Assembly: GCF_900323885.1 (NCBI RefSeq)
Contig: NZ_OOHJ01000022.1
Location: 930,001 to 994,000, forward strand
Origin: [Actinomadura] parvosata subsp. kistnae
GTDB taxonomy: Bacteria; Actinomycetota; Actinomycetes; Streptosporangiales; Streptosporangiaceae
DNA length: 64,000 nucleotides
Direction: 5' to 3'
Each line of letters opens with the position of its first letter. Within the stretch, counting starts at the first letter, position 1. Shown here piece after piece: positions 1 through 7,760 of this stretch. The notes below the pieces were generated by a model. The model did not search any database, was not told where the DNA came from, and saw only the letters and a program-made list of their open reading frames with translations. The translations under genes were made by a program, and so were the position numbers.

Positions 1-144
1 CGATCACCGTCTCTGCGCCACCTCGCGCTGATCGCGGCCCTGGCGCTCGGCTCGCCTCTCATCGCAACGGCGGCCTGGACGTCGGGGCAGGCGGGTCGCG
101 GGCTCATGCTGCGCCTGTCCCGCCGCTCCCCCGTCGTGGGGTGA
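1..144 (+). CDS. C-terminal end of an unidentified membrane protein (partial)
   Basis: An open frame enters at base 1 and stops at TGA 142-144, giving 47 residues. It holds one hydrophobic stretch (LIAALALGSPLIATAAW) followed by a basic tail rich in Arg. That fits the last transmembrane helix and cytoplasmic tail of a membrane protein whose body lies outside the window. The family cannot be named from this piece, and a chance open frame is not excluded. It converges with the xylanase gene, whose stop lies 28 bases further on. Confidence 0.4.
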   Translation, partial: RSPSLRHLALIAALALGSPLIATAAWTSGQAGRGLMLRLSRRSPVVG

Positions 145-172
145 GCGGCGGGGCGGGCCGCAGGGGTGTCGG

Positions 173-3100
173 TCAGTGGGTCAGGCGGAGGACGCCCCAG
201 TGGCTGGTGTCGAGGTAGCTGCGGGACGTCGCGTCGTTCCACGTCACCGCACTCGTACGGGCCGCTCCGGTCGCGTCGTTGACCTGGACGTCGAAGCCCA
301 GCAACGTGCCTTCCCCGAGGGTGATGGTGGGCAGGTCGATGGCCGCCTCCACTACGTACCCGCCGGGTGCCGGGGCGGCCGCCGCCCGGATGTGGTCCTT
401 CACGCCGGCCGCGTCGAACGTGCCGCCCACCGTCACGCGGCCGGTGAAGCTCACCCGGTACTGGCCGTCGTCGTCCGAGTAGCCCTTGGTCTTGCCGTTG
501 CCGGGGTCGACGAAGATCTCGACGGAGTCCTGTTCCCATGGGTTGGCGGACTGCTCGCTCAGCGTGGGGTCGGTGACCTGGGCGAGGACGTACAGGGTGG
601 GGCCGGACCACAGGGTGCGGACCCTCGCGGTGGCGCCCGTGGTGCCCTGGATCCAGGTGGCGGTGCGTACCTCGGGGGCGCCGGTCCAGGCGCGGTCCAC
701 GGCGCCGTCCAGGACGGGGGGCGTGGGGCGGTGCGGGGCGGTGGTGTGCTTGACGGCGGGGGCGGGGGTGATCCGGCCGGTCCAGGTGATCTCGGTGCTC
801 CGGTCTCGTACGGTGAGCTGGACGTCGGTGCCGCCGGCGAGCAGGGCCTCGACGCGGTAGCCGGTGGCGGTGGGGCGGACGCCGGGCGAGGTGCGGGTGA
901 GGGTGCGGGAGCGGCCGTCCACGGTGAAGGTGACGCGGTCGTCCTTGTTCACGGTGCGGTCGGTCACCTCCGCGAGCACGTACAAACCGGAGGCTGTGCC
1001 GGGGCGCGCGAGAGAGCTGCTCGTCGTGGCGGCGTGCGCGGGAGAGCTCGTCGTGGCAGCGTGCGGGGGAGAGCTCGTCGTACCGGCGTGCGTGAGAGAG
1101 CTCGTCGTACCGGCGTGCGCGGGAGAGCCGGTCGTGGCCGTGCGGGCCTGGAAGCCGGCTGAGACGTCGCCGACGCGGGCGAGGGGCGTGTCCGGCAGCA
1201 GATCCCATTCGGGGTCGCGCCTGCCGTCGACCTTGATGACGCCGGCGGGCGCCTCCAGCTTGCGGACGAGCGGGTCCAGCTTGGACGGGTCCACGACGCC
1301 CCAGTACGCGGGCTTGGCCTGGAGGTCGTCGTCGAAGAGCAGGGGTGCGTTGAGCCGCGTGATGGGCCAGGAGCGCAGCCAGCTGACGTCGTCCGATTCG
1401 CCCCACACGGTGACGGAGCCGAGCCGGGCGGCCTGCCGCCTGAAGACGTCGAACAGCTCCTTGTAGCGGTACCCCTGCTCCAGGAGCAGCTCGGGCGGGA
1501 TCGTGTCGTAGGTGGAGACGAAGTCGGTGTAGATGCTCACGTCGAGCTCGGTGACCTGCTGCTCGAGGCCGAGGCCGGCGAAGCGCTCGATGGTGGCTTC
1601 GACGTCGGCGGCGGGTGGGTGCTCGATGTTGAGGTGGAGCTGGTGGCCGACGCCGTCGATGGGCACGCCTTCGTCCTTGAGCTGCTTGACGAGCCTGTAG
1701 AGGGCTTCGCGTTTGCGCGGGAGCTCGGTGTTGTAGTCGTTGATGAACAGCTTGGCGGCGGGGTCGGCCTCGTGGGCGACGCGGAAGGCGGTGCGGATGA
1801 AGTCGAGCCCGGCGATCTCGTACCACTTGGAGCGGCGCAGCCCGTCGGGCTGGTTCTCGTCCACGACCTCGTTGACGACGTCCCAGACGGCGATCCTGCC
1901 CTTGTAGCGGGTGACGAGCGTGCGGACGTGCCGTTCGAGGCGTTGCAGCAGCACCTCCTTGGTGGCGTTGTCGAAGACCCAGTCGGGGGTCTGGCTGTGC
2001 CAGGCGAGGGTGTGGCCGCGGATGGTCATGCCGTGCTCGGTGGCCCAGTCGACCAGGTAGTCGCCGTCGGTGAAGGTGAACTCGCCTTCCCGGGGCTCGG
2101 TGGCGTCCCATTTGAGCTCGTTGCCGGGGGTGACGCCGTTGAAGTGCTTGGCGAGGAGCTGGCCGTGGACGCCGAGCGTGTCGGGGCGGGTGAAGGCGGA
2201 GCCCATCGTGAACGGCACCTCGTCCTTGAGCGAGGGCAGCCCGGTCTGGATGGGTTTGGGCTCGACGTAGGTGAGGGTGAAGTCGTCGAGGTGGAAGGGG
2301 AAGGTACCGGTGTCGGACTCGATGTAGACGCTGAGGAAGTCCACGTCGTACGCGAGCGTGTACGTCCCCGATAGCTGTACCCATTGGCCGGCGGGCACGT
2401 CCTTGGGCGCGACGACGCGCTCGTAGCTGGGGGTGCCGCCGGTGTGGCGTTCGATGGACAGGCCGAGCTTGCCGGCGGCGGTGTCGGGGCCGAGCCGGAC
2501 CCAGACGGACAGGGCGTACTTGTCGCCCTTGCCCATGCGGCCGAGGACGTTCAGGGCAGGGCCGTCCCAGGAGGCGGAGCGGCCAGTGACGGTGAGGGCG
2601 CGGGTGCCGGTGTGCGCGGTCGTCCCGGTTTCCAGGACGGCGGCGGCGCGCGATGACCAGTCCTGGGCGGTGCCGTCCTCGAAGTCGCTGGTGATCGGCT
2701 CGCGGGTGGGGTCGCCGAGCGGGGTCACGACGATGTCGTCGAGGTGGTACTGGGAGGTGGCGTCAGAGCTCTCGACGTAGAGCTGCACGCCGGTGGACTC
2801 GGCGGTGAACAGGTAGCTGCCCGACAGCCGCACCCATCCTGCGTCGGTGACGGTGGCCGCCGCGACCCGCTCGTACGTGGTCTCGCCGCCGGTCGGGGTG
2901 CGCTGCACGGTCATCGCGATCGTGCTGGAGGGCTGGCCGGCGGCCAGGCGGGCGTACGCGGTGACGGTGTAGCCGACGCCCCTGGCGAAGGGGGCGGTGA
3001 TGGCGGCGCCGTGCCAGGTGGCGGTCCTGCCGGTGACGGCGAGGCCGCCGCCGCCGGTGCGGGCGGCGTCCGGGGTGACGGTGACGGAGACGCCGTCGCC

Positions 3101-3235
3101 GCGCGGCCCCCACCCCTGCGTGGTGCCGTCCTCGAAGTCATACGAGAGGTCGGACGTGAGGCCGGTCGCGTGGGCTGGAAGCACCGGCACGAGGCATGAC
3201 AAGGCGGCGGCCACCAGGGCTAAGAGGGTGCGCAC
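173..3235 (-). CDS. Secreted multi-domain GH10 endo-beta-1,4-xylanase
   Basis: The 1020-residue protein should hydrolyse internal xylan linkages outside the cell. It starts at GTG 3235, with GGAG five bases upstream. Residues 1-23 are a signal peptide ending in AHA. Two similar beta-sandwich carbohydrate-binding modules of the CBM4/9/22 type follow (about 28-172 and 180-325). The GH10 barrel covers about 333-655; the motif WDVVNEV gives the acid/base Glu456 and VTELDVS gives the nucleophile Glu563. Two CBM9-like modules follow (about 660-810 and 825-1020), the first interrupted by a 9-residue tandem repeat. The protein is much longer than a plain GH10 catalytic domain (about 330 residues). 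It is divergent from the pectinase gene, and a 13-bp palindrome lies just upstream. The family call is firm; fine substrate preference is not visible. Confidence 0.95.
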   Translation of the reverse strand: MRTLLALVAAALSCLVPVLPAHATGLTSDLSYDFEDGTTQGWGPRGDGVSVTVTPDAARTGGGGLAVTGRTATWHGAAITAPFARGVGYTVTAYARLAAGQPSSTIAMTVQRTPTGGETTYERVAAATVTDAGWVRLSGSYLFTAESTGVQLYVESSDATSQYHLDDIVVTPLGDPTREPITSDFEDGTAQDWSSRAAAVLETGTTAHTGTRALTVTGRSASWDGPALNVLGRMGKGDKYALSVWVRLGPDTAAGKLGLSIERHTGGTPSYERVVAPKDVPAGQWVQLSGTYTLAYDVDFLSVYIESDTGTFPFHLDDFTLTYVEPKPIQTGLPSLKDEVPFTMGSAFTRPDTLGVHGQLLAKHFNGVTPGNELKWDATEPREGEFTFTDGDYLVDWATEHGMTIRGHTLAWHSQTPDWVFDNATKEVLLQRLERHVRTLVTRYKGRIAVWDVVNEVVDENQPDGLRRSKWYEIAGLDFIRTAFRVAHEADPAAKLFINDYNTELPRKREALYRLVKQLKDEGVPIDGVGHQLHLNIEHPPAADVEATIERFAGLGLEQQVTELDVSIYTDFVSTYDTIPPELLLEQGYRYKELFDVFRRQAARLGSVTVWGESDDVSWLRSWPITRLNAPLLFDDDLQAKPAYWGVVDPSKLDPLVRKLEAPAGVIKVDGRRDPEWDLLPDTPLARVGDVSAGFQARTATTGSPAHAGTTSSLTHAGTTSSPPHAATTSSPAHAATTSSSLARPGTASGLYVLAEVTDRTVNKDDRVTFTVDGRSRTLTRTSPGVRPTATGYRVEALLAGGTDVQLTVRDRSTEITWTGRITPAPAVKHTTAPHRPTPPVLDGAVDRAWTGAPEVRTATWIQGTTGATARVRTLWSGPTLYVLAQVTDPTLSEQSANPWEQDSVEIFVDPGNGKTKGYSDDDGQYRVSFTGRVTVGGTFDAAGVKDHIRAAAAPAPGGYVVEAAIDLPTITLGEGTLLGFDVQVNDATGAARTSAVTWNDATSRSYLDTSHWGVLRLTH
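1009..1146 (-). repeat. 27-bp in-frame tandem repeat inside the xylanase gene
   Basis: About five imperfect copies of a 27-bp unit encode 9-residue repeats of the form ATTSSPAHA / GTTSSLTHA (protein residues about 697-743). They are Thr/Ser/Ala-rich, like a linker. They do not separate two domains, however: they lie inside the first CBM9-like module, between its N-terminal strand (DGRRDPEWD) and the strand LYVLAEVTD. Copy number could vary by slippage without breaking the frame. Confidence 0.85.
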
Positions 3236-3256
3236 AGTGCTCCTACGGCATCCGGA

Positions 3257-3269
3257 CTGAAAGTTTCAG
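3257..3269. promoter_or_regulatory. Candidate operator of the xylanase gene (13-bp palindrome)
   Basis: CTGAAAGTTTCAG is a perfect inverted repeat centred on G3263, 22-34 bases upstream of the xylanase GTG. GAAA-N-TTTC palindromes have been described at actinomycete xylanase promoters, so an induction/repression site is likely. No regulator gene for it is seen next to the xylanase. Confidence 0.6.
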
Positions 3270-3363
3270 GAAAACGCCGATAAATATCAGGCGGACTGTA
3301 GAGGCGAGGCTCAGGCGGGTCAACAACCTCGAATCAGGCTGCAATCGCTTGTTGCAGGAAAGG

Positions 3364-3378
3364 TGCAGTTTCACTGCA
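3364..3378. promoter_or_regulatory. Candidate operator upstream of the pectinase gene
   Basis: TGCAGT-TTC-ACTGCA is a perfect 6+3+6 inverted repeat, 77-91 bases upstream of the pectinase ATG. Further TGCAGG/TTGCAGG half-site-like words lie around it (about 3351-3380). The position suits regulation of the pectinase gene, of the divergent xylanase gene, or of both. This is a pattern-only call. Confidence 0.4.
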
Positions 3379-3454
3379 GGTCATTGACGAAGTGAGGGGT
3401 TTGGGCGAACGTTTCATGCAACCGATTGCCGCACTCCCCGTCGAGGTTGCGCAG

Positions 3455-5710
3455 ATGCGACTTCTGTTACTCCCCCCAGTCATCGCCCTCGCGGTGGTCG
3501 CGACCATGACCCCGGCCGCCACGGCGGCGACCCGCAGCACGATCGTCGTGGCCGCCGACGGCTCGGGCGACCACGCGACCGTGCAGGACGCGGTGAACGC
3601 CGTGCCCTCCGGCAACACCCGCCCGGTCACCATCCTGGTCCGCAAGGGCACGTACAAGCAGCAGGTGGTCATCCCCGCCGACAAGCCGCACATCACGCTG
3701 GCCGGCGACACCCGCGACCCGCGCGAGGTGGTGCTGACGTTCGACGCCTCGGCGGCCACGCCGAAGCCGGACGGGTCCGGCACCTACGGCACCTCGGGCA
3801 GCGCCTCGTACGTGATCAGCGCCCCCGACTTCACCGCCCGCAACCTCACGTTCGAGAACTCCTACGACGAGGCCGCGCACGGCAACAGCCAGGCCGTCGC
3901 GGTCCGGACGACCGGCGACCGGCAGGTGTACGACAACGTCAGGTTCCTCGGCAACCAGGACACCCTGTACGCCAACACCGGCTCCGCCACCACCTTCGCC
4001 CGCCAGTACTTTCACAACTGCTACGTCGAGGGCGACGTGGACTTCATCTTCGGCCGCGCCACGGCTGTGTTCGACCGCTGCGTGATCAAGGCGCTGAACC
4101 GGGGCAGCGCGGACAACAACGGCTACGTCACCGCCGCCAGCACCGAGATCACGAACCCGTACGGCTTCCTGATCTACCGCAGCCACCTCGTCAGCGACGC
4201 GCCCGCCCGCACATTCCACCTGGGCCGCCCGTGGCCGGCCGGCGGCTCCGCGACGGCGCGCGGCCAGGTGCTGGTGCGGGAGTCGTGGCTGGGCCAGCAG
4301 GTCAAGGACGCGCCCTGGACCGACATGTCGGGCCTGAACTGGCGCGAGGCCCGCCTGTCGGAATACCGCAACCACGGCCCCGGCGCGACCGTCAACGACG
4401 ACCGCCCGCAGCTCACCGCGGAGCAGGCCAGGGCGTACACGCCGGAGAGGTACCTGGCGGGCAGCGACGGCTGGAACCCGCTGCGCCGTCCCTCTCCCAC
4501 CAGGCCCGAGCCGGGCCGACAGGTGCTGCCGCGCGACGACGGCTGGGCGGCCGCCACGACCGGCACCACCGGGGGCTCGGCCGCCCGCCCCGAGAACGTG
4601 CACGTCGTCTCCACGAGGGCGGAGCTGCTGGCCGCGCTGGGCGACCCGGCCGACAACACCCCGCGGATCATCTACGTCAAGGGCGCCGTCGACGCCGACA
4701 CCGACGCCTCCGGCAACCCGCTGACCTGCGACGACTACGCCGTCAACGGCTACAGCCTGCCCGCCTACCTGGCCGCCTACGACCCGGCCGTCTGGGGCAG
4801 GACGAGCGTCCCCTCAGGGCCGCTGGAGGAGGCGCGCAAGGCGTCGTACGCGAAGATGGCCGAGCACGTGACGGTCACCATCGGCTCCAACGTCACGCTC
4901 ATGGGCCTCGGCGGGGACGCCGCGCTGAAGAGCTTCGGCCTGCGCATCAGCAACGCCGACAACGTCATCGTGCGCAACCTGACCATCACCGACACCTCCG
5001 ACTGCTTCCCGCAGTGGGACCCGACGGACGGCGCCGAGGGCAACTGGAACGCCTCCTTCGACAACATGGAGGTCTCCGGCTCCACCCACGTGTGGCTGGA
5101 CCACAACACGCTCAACGACGGCGACAACCCCGACTCTGGCCAGCCGCTCTACTTCGGCCGCCCGTACCAGGTGCACGACGGGCTGCTCGACGTCGTGCGC
5201 GGCTCGAACTACGTGACGCTCTCCTGGAACCACCTCAGCGGCCACGACAAGGTGACGCTCATCGGCAACACCGACAACCCGGCCCGGTACGGCGAGCAGG
5301 ACAAGCTCAAGGTCACCCTGCACCACAACTACTTCGAGGCGCTCGGCCAGCGCGCGCCGCGGGTGCGCTTCGGGCAGGTGCACGTCTACAACAACTACTA
5401 CCGGGGCGGCGACGGGCACGGCTACAGCATCGGGGTCGGCGTCGGCTCCAAGGTGTACGCCGAGAGCAACGCCTTCGACGGGATCGACGCGGCCAAGGTG
5501 CTGACGGTGTTCGGCGGCAAGGCGATCACGGCCGAGGACAACCTCGTGGACGGGGTGGTCACCGACGTGGTGGCCGCGTACAACGAGGCCAACGGCACGA
5601 CGCTCGGCACGGACGCGGGCTGGACGCCCACGCTGGTGCCCCGCGTGCATCCGGCCAAGGCGCTGAAGCACCTCGTCCCGGCGGGCGCGGGCGCGGGCCG
5701 CCTGCGCTGA
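3455..5710 (+). CDS. Secreted pectinesterase (CE8) - pectate lyase (PL1) fusion
   Basis: The 751-residue secreted protein joins two steps of pectin breakdown: a methylesterase removes methyl groups from homogalacturonan, and a pectate lyase then cleaves the de-esterified chain. The start is ATG 3455 (GAGG 8 bases upstream, and a signal peptide MRLLLLPPVIALAVVA begins there). An upstream in-frame GTG at 3392 would put 21 non-signal residues in front. The CE8 half (about 25-350) shows GSGDHATVQDAV, GNQDTLY, VDFIFGRA and LGRPW. After a Pro/Gly-rich linker, the PL1 half (about 380-745) shows the family signatures VWLDHN and RAPRVRFG and a repetitive parallel beta-helix pattern. Both catalytic motif sets look intact. 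Expression is probably controlled with the divergent xylanase. Confidence 0.93.
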   Translation: MRLLLLPPVIALAVVATMTPAATAATRSTIVVAADGSGDHATVQDAVNAVPSGNTRPVTILVRKGTYKQQVVIPADKPHITLAGDTRDPREVVLTFDASAATPKPDGSGTYGTSGSASYVISAPDFTARNLTFENSYDEAAHGNSQAVAVRTTGDRQVYDNVRFLGNQDTLYANTGSATTFARQYFHNCYVEGDVDFIFGRATAVFDRCVIKALNRGSADNNGYVTAASTEITNPYGFLIYRSHLVSDAPARTFHLGRPWPAGGSATARGQVLVRESWLGQQVKDAPWTDMSGLNWREARLSEYRNHGPGATVNDDRPQLTAEQARAYTPERYLAGSDGWNPLRRPSPTRPEPGRQVLPRDDGWAAATTGTTGGSAARPENVHVVSTRAELLAALGDPADNTPRIIYVKGAVDADTDASGNPLTCDDYAVNGYSLPAYLAAYDPAVWGRTSVPSGPLEEARKASYAKMAEHVTVTIGSNVTLMGLGGDAALKSFGLRISNADNVIVRNLTITDTSDCFPQWDPTDGAEGNWNASFDNMEVSGSTHVWLDHNTLNDGDNPDSGQPLYFGRPYQVHDGLLDVVRGSNYVTLSWNHLSGHDKVTLIGNTDNPARYGEQDKLKVTLHHNYFEALGQRAPRVRFGQVHVYNNYYRGGDGHGYSIGVGVGSKVYAESNAFDGIDAAKVLTVFGGKAITAEDNLVDGVVTDVVAAYNEANGTTLGTDAGWTPTLVPRVHPAKALKHLVPAGAGAGRLR

Positions 5711-5810
5711 ACCGACCCGGTCGTGCGTGAGACGACCGCGATGACCCCGGCGGCGGGCGGTCCGCGCGCCGGCGGCCCCCACCCGGGCCGCCCGCCCCGG
5801 TCAACGCCGC

Positions 5811-5827
5811 GGCCCGGCATCCGGGCC
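5811..5827. terminator. Candidate bidirectional terminator
   Basis: GGCCCGG-CAT-CCGGGCC forms a 7-bp GC-only stem between the convergent stops of the pectinase gene (5710) and the small membrane protein gene (5835). There is no T-tract, as is usual for GC-rich actinomycete hairpins. Confidence 0.4.
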
Positions 5828-5834
5828 CGGCTCT

Positions 5835-6002
5835 TCAGATGACGAACCCGTCGTGGTTGACGATGTAGAGCACGCCTCCCGTGACCATCAGCACCGCGCC
5901 GACCACGATGGCGGCCCAGCCGCCCACCCACGCCGCGATCATCAGCCCTACGCAGGCAATGACAATCCCGGCAAGCCTATAGATTTGGGCATTTCTACTC
6001 AC
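5835..6002 (-). CDS. Small two-helix membrane protein (55 aa)
   Basis: A 55-residue frame starts at GTG 6000-6002 and reads SRNAQIYRLAG, then two hydrophobic helices (about 11-30 and 30-48), and ends HDGFVI. Actinomycete genomes carry many such two-helix proteins of unknown function. The Shine-Dalgarno is weak (AAAG), so the start is uncertain. A longer open frame runs upstream through the neighbouring gene on the other strand and is judged a shadow. It is divergent from the XRE regulator gene and convergent with the pectinase gene. Confidence 0.5.
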   Translation of the reverse strand: MSRNAQIYRLAGIVIACVGLMIAAWVGGWAAIVVGAVLMVTGGVLYIVNHDGFVI

Positions 6003-6089
6003 ATAAAGAGCTTTGCCGTCTGAAGGTGGGTGTATCCCACCCAGCTTGGGCACTCTTTTCTGACCCCGTCCTCGCCTAGCCTCGAAGGC

Positions 6090-6908
6090 ATGGACACCGA
6101 CAACCTGCTCGGCCAGTTCCTGCGGGCCCGCCGCGAGCGGCTCCAGCCGGAGGACCTCGGCATGCCCGCCGGCACCCGCCGGCGCGTGCGGGGCCTGCGC
6201 CGCGAGGAGGTCGCCCGGCTCGCCGGAGTCAGCACGGACTACTACGTCCGCCTGGAGCAGGGCCGCGAGCGGCACCCGTCGGCCCAGGTGGTCGACGCGC
6301 TGGCCCGCGCGCTGGAGCTGGAGGAGGACGCCGCCACGCACCTGCACCAGCTCTCCCGCCCCGCCCCCGCCAGGCGGCGCCCGCGCCCCCGGCGCGAGCA
6401 GGTCGGCCCCGGCCTGGTCCGCCTGATGGCGGCCTGGCCGCACACCCCCGCCATCGTCCTCGGCCGGTGCCTGACCGTGCTGGCCGCCAACCCGCTCGGC
6501 AAGGCGCTCTACGACGGCCACACCTACAGCGACGACCTGGTCAGGCTGGTGTTCCTCGACCCCGACGCCCGCGACTTCTTCCCCGACTGGGACCGGGTGG
6601 CCGTCAACACCGTCGGCGGGCTGCGCTCGGCCGCCGGCGACGACTACGACGACCCCCGGCTCGTCGAGGTCGTCGGCGAGCTGTCGCTCAAGAGCGAGCC
6701 TTTCCGCCGGCTGTGGGCCCGCCACGACGTCCGCCAGAAGACCCACGAGACCAAGCGCTTCCACCACCCGCTGGTGGGCCCGCTGACCCTGCACTACGAG
6801 TCGCTGACCGTGAACGGCGCACCCGGCCAGCAGCTCGTCGTCTACCAGGCCGACCCCGGCAGCCCGTCGGAAGAGGCCCTGTCCCTGCTGGGCAGCCTCA
6901 CGGCCTGA
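6090..6908 (+). CDS. XRE-family regulator with MmyB-like ligand-binding domain
   Basis: The 272-residue DNA-binding regulator has an N-terminal helix-turn-helix (about 8-80, core RREEVARLAGVSTDYYVRLE) and a C-terminal PAS-like MmyB domain (about 105-268). The ATG at 6090 matches the usual family start. An upstream ATG at 6030 adds an unlikely extension. TAGCCT lies 7 bases before the ATG, so the gene may be transcribed as a leaderless mRNA. Family members usually sit beside a short-chain dehydrogenase and control it; here that gene follows on the same strand after 123 bases. The ligand is unknown. Confidence 0.9.
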   Translation: MDTDNLLGQFLRARRERLQPEDLGMPAGTRRRVRGLRREEVARLAGVSTDYYVRLEQGRERHPSAQVVDALARALELEEDAATHLHQLSRPAPARRRPRPRREQVGPGLVRLMAAWPHTPAIVLGRCLTVLAANPLGKALYDGHTYSDDLVRLVFLDPDARDFFPDWDRVAVNTVGGLRSAAGDDYDDPRLVEVVGELSLKSEPFRRLWARHDVRQKTHETKRFHHPLVGPLTLHYESLTVNGAPGQQLVVYQADPGSPSEEALSLLGSLTA

Positions 6909-7031
6909 CCCCACCCGTTCACCAGGCGCGGAGCACACCGCGCCATCCCGGCATGCCCGAACCCGGAATCCGGAATCCGAATCCGGAAGGACCGGGCTGC
7001 GTCGACCACCCCGTCTGAGGAGCAGAACACC

Positions 7032-7757
7032 ATGGAACAGAAAGTCGTCCTGATCACCGGCGCGAGCAGCGGCATCGGCCGGGCCACCGCGCTGCGCCTG
7101 GCCCGTGAGGGCCATCAGGTGGTGCTCGGCGCCCGCCGCGAGGACCGCCTCGCCGAGACCGCCGCGGCCATCGAGGCCGCCGGCGGCAAGGCCGACGCCC
7201 GGCGGCTCGACGTGACCGACCGCGCGGACGTGGCCGCGTTCGTGGACGGCGCCGCCGAGCGGCACGGCCGCGTGGACGTCCTCGTCGGCAACGCGGGCGT
7301 GATGCCGCTGTCGCGGCTGGACGCGCTGCTGGTCGAGGAGTGGGACCGGATGATCGACGTGAACGTGCGCGGCCTGCTGTACGGGATCGCCGCCGCCCTG
7401 CCGCACTTCCAGCGGCAGGGCGCGGGGCACTTCGTCACCGTGGCCTCCATCGCCGCCTACCGGGTCTCGCCGGCGGCGGCGGTCTACTGCGGCACGAAGT
7501 ACGCCGCCTGGGCGATCACCGAGGGGCTGCGCCAGGAGCTCGACCCGAGCATCCGCGTCACCACCGTCTCCCCCGGCGTCGTGGAGTCGGAGCTGGCCGA
7601 GAGCATCACCGACCCGGGCGCGCGGGAGGCGATGCGGACGTACCGGGCGGAGTCGATCCCGGCCGACAGCATCGCGCAGGCGATCTCGTACGCGATCGGC
7701 CAGCCGGCCGACGTGGACGTGAACGAGCTGGTCATCCGCCCGGCCCGGCAGCGGTAG
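7032..7757 (+). CDS. Short-chain dehydrogenase/reductase (SDR)
   Basis: The 241-residue classical SDR is a cytoplasmic NAD(P)-dependent oxidoreductase. It shows the cofactor motif TGASSGIG (about 10-17), the NAG motif in VGNAGVMP, a Ser of the catalytic set in VASIAAY, and the YxxxK pair in YCGTKYA. GAGGAGC lies about 9 bases before ATG 7032. ARR after the second beta strand (LGARRED) suggests NADPH preference, an inference from the basic residues. It probably forms a unit with the XRE regulator upstream. Its stop is three bases from the stop of the convergent ATPase gene. The substrate cannot be read from sequence. Confidence 0.92.
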   Translation: MEQKVVLITGASSGIGRATALRLAREGHQVVLGARREDRLAETAAAIEAAGGKADARRLDVTDRADVAAFVDGAAERHGRVDVLVGNAGVMPLSRLDALLVEEWDRMIDVNVRGLLYGIAAALPHFQRQGAGHFVTVASIAAYRVSPAAAVYCGTKYAAWAITEGLRQELDPSIRVTTVSPGVVESELAESITDPGAREAMRTYRAESIPADSIAQAISYAIGQPADVDVNELVIRPARQR

Positions 7758-7760
7758 GGC

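Noticed and set aside
1009-1146. Possible CRISPR-like array
   Set aside because: The units are contiguous 27-bp in-frame repeats without spacers, inside a coding region.
6951-6988. CCGGAATC short direct repeats before the SDR gene
   Set aside because: Only three imperfect short words; too weak to call an operator.
5835-7430. 531-codon minus-strand frame across the XRE and SDR genes
   Set aside because: Only the last 55 codons look like protein; the rest is antisense shadow of two well-recognised genes.
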